Shown here piece after piece: positions 58,950-64,000 of a stretch of 64,000 bases of DNA. Position 1 is the first letter of the stretch. Each line of letters opens with the position of its first letter. Below the pieces are notes generated by a model, which worked only from the letters and a program-made list of their open reading frames with translations, made no database searches and was not told the DNA's origin. Source of the stretch: Hofstenia miamia (lineage: Eukaryota > Xenacoelomorpha > Acoela); the NCBI GenBank assembly GCA_004352715.1, contig SCFE01000108.1:650198-714197 (forward strand). Direction: 5' to 3'. The translations under genes were made by a program, and so were the position numbers.

Positions 58950-60120
58950 ACTGCATGGTCTTATGGAACCAGAATTCTTCTGAAATTTTGCAATTGTTAA
59001 GAATAATGCATTCGAGATCAAACGGGTCGTTCCTCAAGGCTGACTCTTAGGTACATTTTTCATTTTATGTTGCGGATCTTCAACTCAAGCATGGATGAAG
59101 CATCATACAGAAATACGCCGGCGATATAATGGCATTTTCAAGTATTTTCAAGACGGAATTTTTTAGCATCTCCAAGAGGTACACTGATGACATAGTTGTT
59201 TCAAAAACTCCAAATGTAAGCAATTTGTCTTCCGAGAGATGGATAGTTAACCAACAAATGAGCTCAATGGTGTGGACAAACTCTTAGTTCTGAGTTTATG
59301 GCTACCGATGACCTAAAGTGGGATATTCATGTCATCTATTTGGTGAAGGTGGATTCCTAGTGTTTATTCCTTCTGAGACTTTTGCTTAGTTTTATTTGTA
59401 TATTTTTACATATCATTTACGTAATGTTGTTCAAACATTTTTTTTCTTTAAAACAAGTAGCTATTGAGATAAAGTAGTGCTCAATTTTTGATACTGTATT
59501 CTGATTTTCAAATGGCTTCAAGAAAACGAAGAAGGTTTTCGTGAAATATTAATTATCGAGCGACTCAACTGATCATAGTATCTTACTAAAAAACTTTAGT
59601 TCCCAGGTTTTCCTAATAACAGTATAGATCTCATTTTTAGTTACTTATAGAATTGTATGCAAATATAATTTAATTTCTCAAAAACTTCAAACTAAAAAGA
59701 AAACTCAATTCATTCATACTCTAGTATTAAGTCATTTCAACTATGGCAACATAAGTTACTTACACTCTACACAGAATATACAGCAGAAATTCTCAAAAAA
59801 TTAAAGGTACAACTAAATTGGCTTTCAAAGCAGCAGTAAGAGTAAGTAATCATAGCTTTAATAAAAATAATGAATACAGAAAAGTCTCAAATATATTTCT
59901 ACAACTACAATGTTCTATCTAGAGCGTGTAAAAGTAAGTAAAGGAAGAATGTTTTTTCGGTCAAATAAATATATTCAAAATATAGTATGGTTTTCAGGTC
60001 AAAAAGTCTAAAAAGTGCTTAGGGCAAAATAAGTTAAAATCAATAATTTAATCAATGGACACCAGACGTAGTCAATTTTTACGCGAAGCAGAAAGAAACT
60101 GCTTTCTCACTATTGCGCAT
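58950..60120 (+). mobile_element. LINE RT fossil (palm and C-terminus)
   Basis: Broken frames near 58985-59030 give NNAFEIKRVVPQG (motif B of RT) and near 59190 SISKRYTDDIVVSKT (a YxDD-like motif). Around 59700-59830, FILSISLVIS, MATISYLHSTQNI and KFSKKLKVQLN resemble the RT thumb and C-terminal region. Decay is heavy. Confidence 0.45.
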
Positions 60121-61059
60121 TGTAGAAAAATGATAAGATCTAGTGAATTCTCATAGTTTAATAATATTTTAATACATACGTTCTTATATATAATAATTTG
60201 CATATTTTTAAAACGCAAAATTTTCAACCCAACAGAACTCTTTGGCTACATCAGAGATAACTACATAATTAGTTGTCTTTGGCTACACTTAGAAAAACCA
60301 TATTTTTAGCAATGCATAGATACCCAAAGGGGAAATCATGCACTTCGTATCGATTCATATTTCTGATAATTAAATAAACAGTCAAATTGAGCTTCATTAG
60401 TATCAGATATTGAAAGTGAAAATTGAAGCGATTTTCTGTACCTAATGAAGCGCATTTGTTTTTAACATAAACCAACATGTACATGTGCAGCCATGTATTT
60501 CTACTTCTACACCATTAATTATTAGCAGTATTTCAAATCTTAATCGATTCAAAATTATATTTTTCATCTTTTTTCTTAAGTTATCTTTACCAAAATACAA
60601 CTTTTCCAGTATATGCTAAAGGTAAAAGTCCATATAGTTTAGCATTTCAGGTCGTTCTATGTTCCGGTAATTAGGCGCATGCATTGTTCTTCTTTTACTC
60701 AAAACAGGAATTTAGCCTAACCTCAGGGCTACTATGTCTAAGATTTCCACGTATGATTATTATTGTGCTATGACGTGTTCATCTACTGCTCCAATAAAAT
60801 ATGTTCATCTTAATATCCAAACTCCCTCTAATAAATTATGTTCGTACAATGAACTAGTATACCAAATTAGGGATCGGGTAATTGACCTAATGGCTAACTA
60901 TTTAGATGTAACAGGGAAATAGATATTGAAAACAAATCTAAAGAAGATGGAGTGATATTGTTAATTTCAAAACAATTTAAGCCCATATTGTTGTTCAGTT
61001 TGGGGAATGGCTCTTAGATAAAGTTCAGAAAAAAGCTTTACGCCTTAAAATTATATCAA
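60121..61059. other. no gene recognised
   Basis: A short plus-strand ORF at 60734-60922 (YDYYCAMTCSSTAPIKYVHL) faintly resembles the start of the 61374-61649 ORF (YSDYCMITCISSNNI). I cannot assign either. Confidence 0.3.
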
Positions 61060-61306
61060 ATCATAACCAAAGTTGATAATAGGCTTCTTCATCAGATACT
61101 GACTTCTGAGAATCATGTACTGCAAGATATTATGCCTCAACGCTTACATTATGGAGATAGTCAACTGAGTGGGAGGCTCCCTGGAGTAATCAAAACCAAT
61201 TCTGAACGAGAACTTTCTCTATTTCCATATCGGCTCCTTCGTGGAATGAAAATCTAGTATTTCTATAACTTAAGTGGATGTTCTTATCCGTTTTAAAATA
61301 AAAGTA

Positions 61307-61374
<68 letters not shown>
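61060..61374 (+). mobile_element. LINE 3' end with (TTA)n tail
   Basis: The frame gives LLHQILTSENHVLQDIMPQR, GVIKTNSERELSLFPYRLLR and GMKI before a stop. A short 3'UTR and a (TTA)n array at 61307-61374 follow. A short tandem repeat directly after the RT C-terminus is the usual 3' end of CR1- or RTE-like LINEs. Confidence 0.6.
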
Positions 61375-61375
<1 letters not shown>

Positions 61376-63205
61376 GCCTGCAGCGAATGCCCCCTATTCA
61401 GATTATTGTATGATAACTTGCATTTCATCTAACAACATAAACCATACAAACGAAATAAAACCGTTGATAACTAAAAGCAATACAAAATCGGGATATGCAT
61501 CTGTATTTGTTAGAATAAATAGCTCTACATATAAGTGGGACTTAATCAATAATGTATTTAACAGGAACAAGAATCACTTGCAACACTATTTCACATGTAA
61601 GAAATTTCCAAAAATACTATTAATTAGCAATAAACAGGGTAAACTGTAAATTTTGAATAAATGTTATTGTCTTTCATTGTTTGTATTTCATGTTATATTG
61701 ACATATTAAGTGTAGTATTAGAAGCTTTGCTGAGGTGTTTGATTCTTCCAATGTACTATACTTATTAGAAATTCTACTCTATTCTATTCTGTTCTATTCT
61801 TGTGAGTTTGCTACAGCAATTAATTATATTATCAATTAGTGTGATTGCTGAAGTTTCTGCATAACTTCATTTTTTATTTTATATTTGTTGACATATTTCA
61901 AAAGTGGGAAGTAGGAGGATAAAATTATAGCACTTAGATGCAAATTTGGTTCTTTCTAAGCATAGGTCACAATCGTGTGATAATATTCTTGTTAATGTTA
62001 ATGGTTTTCACTAGTATTATTAGCTGTTTTGTCAATGCAGATCAGTAAATAGGCTGTGTAATAATCAAATGCTATTTTTGACAGAAGTCTACTTCCAACA
62101 AACTGATTTGCTCAACAGAAGGGAATAAATCATCGATACTTTAAGTCAGCTCCACAGTTTAATATGAATTTAGCTCAATTATCTAAAATAATTTCACAAG
62201 ACACAAAACAGATTTGTATTACTCCAACGCTGAACAAAGATTTCTACAAGGACTACCGTCCCCATACTATGAAGTGATAGAAAGTGTGGGTTTGTGACGA
62301 TTATTGTCATCGCACTGTTGCAATGCATACATTTGTGCTTCACATTTTGGTCAAAAACGGAATTTGAAGCAAGAATTCCAGCAGGAGATATCACGAAGCT
62401 AGAGCGTAATAATACAACTATAAAGCCAAATTTTACAATTGGGTTACATTTTAAAATCACAGGTTCAATTATTTCCGGTGAGAATGTCTTTATGAGAAAA
62501 GTGGTGATTTTTCATGCCAACACTAAAATGACTTGCTAAGCAAAAAATAATTCAAGTTTAGATATTACACATCAGGGTAAAACGTTAAAAAGATATCACT
62601 TTTGATGAAGTTGTAATAATACAAGAAATCTGGACTTAGAAAATTATTCTTGGTGCTAAAAATTGTCGAATTTTTATGTTTATATCTCACTTAGTGTTTG
62701 GTTTTATTCGACATTGTGTAAAAAAATTATTGTGAAGATTTGTAGAACAATTGCAATCACTCCAATTGTGTTTTAGTTAAGTTTTTGGTTTTCTAGGCAT
62801 TGAACCGTTTGTGACGCATTTCGGTTCAATGTATGTATTGACTCCTTAAATTGTGAATATTGAAACACTACAAATTGTTATATTTAATATGCGAATGATG
62901 CATTGCTTTGTCTTCCAACTCTTGAAATTTAGACTTAACACATTCAATTAATATATGATTAACTCTTGTTATGAAGAAAACATTTGAAATCAATAATAGA
63001 AAATCACTTGAAATTATACTTTGAAATTATACTATTGAAGAGAAAATTTGCTGATAATATATCTGAAATGGACTGATATCTTCCGTAACGACAATGAAAT
63101 ATTTTGAATATACCATAAATAGCAAGCTTTCATTCAAACATATTGCTTTTACAAAAAATAGAGAAATTTCTATTTAATAAAAAAAAGTAAAAAGATTTTG
63201 AAATC
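61375..63205. other. 1.8 kb without recognisable gene
   Basis: ORFs at 61374-61649 and 62294-62539 on plus and 62194-62460 on minus are short and unassigned. No splice-supported exon was found. Confidence 0.4.
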
Positions 63206-63370
63206 AAAATGAAACTGAATCTCCCAAATCTTCCAAAGATGCTTCGCAGTCAGAGTTGTTTCGCCCACGTCGATCCTCCCGAGTTTCTAAGCCGCCTAAA
63301 CGCCTGGAGATGTTAATGTCAGGATACTATCACCTGCGGGATTGGAAAAAAAGATGGGAAGAATGATATG
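63206..63370 (+). mobile_element. Ty3/gypsy Pol C-terminal tail
   Basis: The frame ETESPKSSKDASQSELFRP, RRSSRVSKPPKRLEML, YYHLRDWKKRWEE ends at TGA. Serine-rich text followed by RRSSRxxKPPxRL is typical of the very end of gypsy Pol. The integrase core that should precede it is absent. Confidence 0.55.
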
Positions 63371-63598
63371 AACAATTATTAGGCTAATTGATTACGTTTA
63401 CCGGTTTATCATAAGGTAAACCAACAAGTCTTGGATTATGGTAAACCGACGAGTACTTGATGTCGCATGTATAAATGCTTTGCACTGTGCATTAATTTTT
63501 ATGATGATTTATGATAATGTTGCTACGATTTTATTCAATAAAAGCTTAATATTTGTAAGCCTTTTATACTTCAATTTTATTGAATAAAAATTTCAACT
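63371..63598 (+). repeat. candidate gypsy LTR and leader
   Basis: Lies between a Pol tail and a Gag start. It contains a TATA-like TGTATAAATG (near 63468) and two poly(A)-signal palindromes (TTTTATTCAATAAAAG near 63528, TTTTATTGAATAAAAA near 63576), plus GTTTACCGGTTTATC and two GGTAAACCRAC words. The boundaries and primer-binding site are not clear. Confidence 0.45.
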
Positions 63599-64000
63599 AT
63601 GAAGTTCGAATTACCTGATTTTCCTGTGGCACCTACTCCAGATCAGTGGCGGTGGTGGAAGCAAGTATTCATTGATACACTTGAGCTTAACGAAATTACT
63701 CAGAACAATGCCAAGTTGGTTCTTTTGCGTTTGAAAGCTGGATCTTCTTATCATGCTCTGCTTCTTACAGTCACTAATTTCGACGATGCAATTGCTACTT
63801 TGAGCAATCAGTTTGTAAAGCCTACTAGGGTCATGTTTGCACGGCATAAACTACTACACAATGTGCAGAAACCTTCAAAAACGGTTAGCGAATTTGTTCA
63901 GAGACTTCGTGTTTTGGCTCTTGACTGTGAATGTAATGACGTCAACGCTGTTGAGCATTCACAACTTCTCATTCGCGACGCACTTGTTTCGGGCATACAA
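63599..64000 (+). CDS. Ty3/gypsy Gag, N-terminal part (runs off the window)
   Basis: ATG at 63599-63601 and 134 open codons to the window edge. It starts MKFELPDFPVAPTPDQWRWW, then KLVLLRLKAGSSYHALLLTV, FDDAIATLSNQFVKPTRVMF and ARHKLLHNVQKPSKTVSEFV. The last two resemble the conserved centre of the retrotransposon Gag capsid domain (F-x-P...R..L....Q....S...F...L). GC content and codon use differ clearly from the AT-rich surroundings, so the insertion is likely young. Zinc knuckles and protease, if present, would lie beyond the edge. Confidence 0.75.
   Translation, partial: MKFELPDFPVAPTPDQWRWWKQVFIDTLELNEITQNNAKLVLLRLKAGSSYHALLLTVTNFDDAIATLSNQFVKPTRVMFARHKLLHNVQKPSKTVSEFVQRLRVLALDCECNDVNAVEHSQLLIRDALVSGIQ

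Overview
The window is metazoan nuclear DNA: AT-rich, full of (TA)n microsatellites, with GT-AG introns and dozens of decayed transposons. Ciliary TPR genes, a GPATCH2-like gene and the mix of retroelements fit an invertebrate with a large repeat-filled genome. I cannot name the phylum. Three 1000-N scaffold gaps (5511-6510, 24552-25551, 54409-55408) and single Ns at 6934 and 55670 mark a draft assembly.

Host genes. (1) Three loci encode parts of ODAD4 (TTC25), the TPR subunit of the outer dynein arm docking complex. Copy 1 (+) has a decayed exon 1 (about 13559-14209) and intact exons 2 and 3 (15829-16104, 18735-19445). Copy 2 (+) has intact exons 2 and 3 (44176-44448, 47895-48524) and no exon 1 in place. 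Copy 3 (-) has an intact exon 1 (55910-56872) that runs up to a gap. All junctions are phase 0. (2) The last four exons of a GPATCH2-like gene (-, 36652-39335) join in perfect phase; its G-patch is degenerate. (3) An intronless 297-aa ORF (-, 3918-4811) may hold a C2-like domain. (4) A three-exon, 134-aa zinc-finger ORF (25650-26468) lies just upstream of a broken Polinton-type DNA polymerase.

Mobile DNA. Reading left to right: a fold-back MITE (45-294); the 3' half of a LINE with a restriction-like endonuclease (RLE) (6511-7357); an APE-type LINE (-, 7500-10980); a LINE fossil (-, 11232-12190); a hAT (16264-17283) and a P-element-like fragment (18068-18299) in ODAD4 copy 1 intron 2; a second MITE (19916-20096); a composite repeat with 83-bp minisatellite units (20543-22184); LINE pieces (23623-24551); a PolB fossil (26461-28965); a LINE with an intact 398-aa reverse transcriptase (RT) ORF (-, 30678-31874); fragments of a second RLE retroelement family (33119-33688, 50500-52035, 57700-58330); piggyBac fossils (34650-35275, 39548-40130); an IS630/Tc1-like fossil inside the GPATCH2-like intron (37830-38460); a Ty3/gypsy integrase region (41151-42822); a hAT with a perfect 8-bp target duplication in ODAD4 copy 2 intron 2 (46543-47841); further LINE 3' ends; and a gypsy Gag ORF running off the right edge behind an apparent LTR (63206-64000).

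Best leads outside known families: five ATTGG (CCAAT) motifs at a 42-43 bp period followed by a TGACGTCA site (54090-54286); the composite 20.5-22.2 kb element; the complementary incompleteness of the three ODAD4 loci; and the GPATCH2-like protein that keeps the family's acidic block but loses the G-patch glycines. No tRNA, rRNA, CRISPR or bacterial-type operon was seen.
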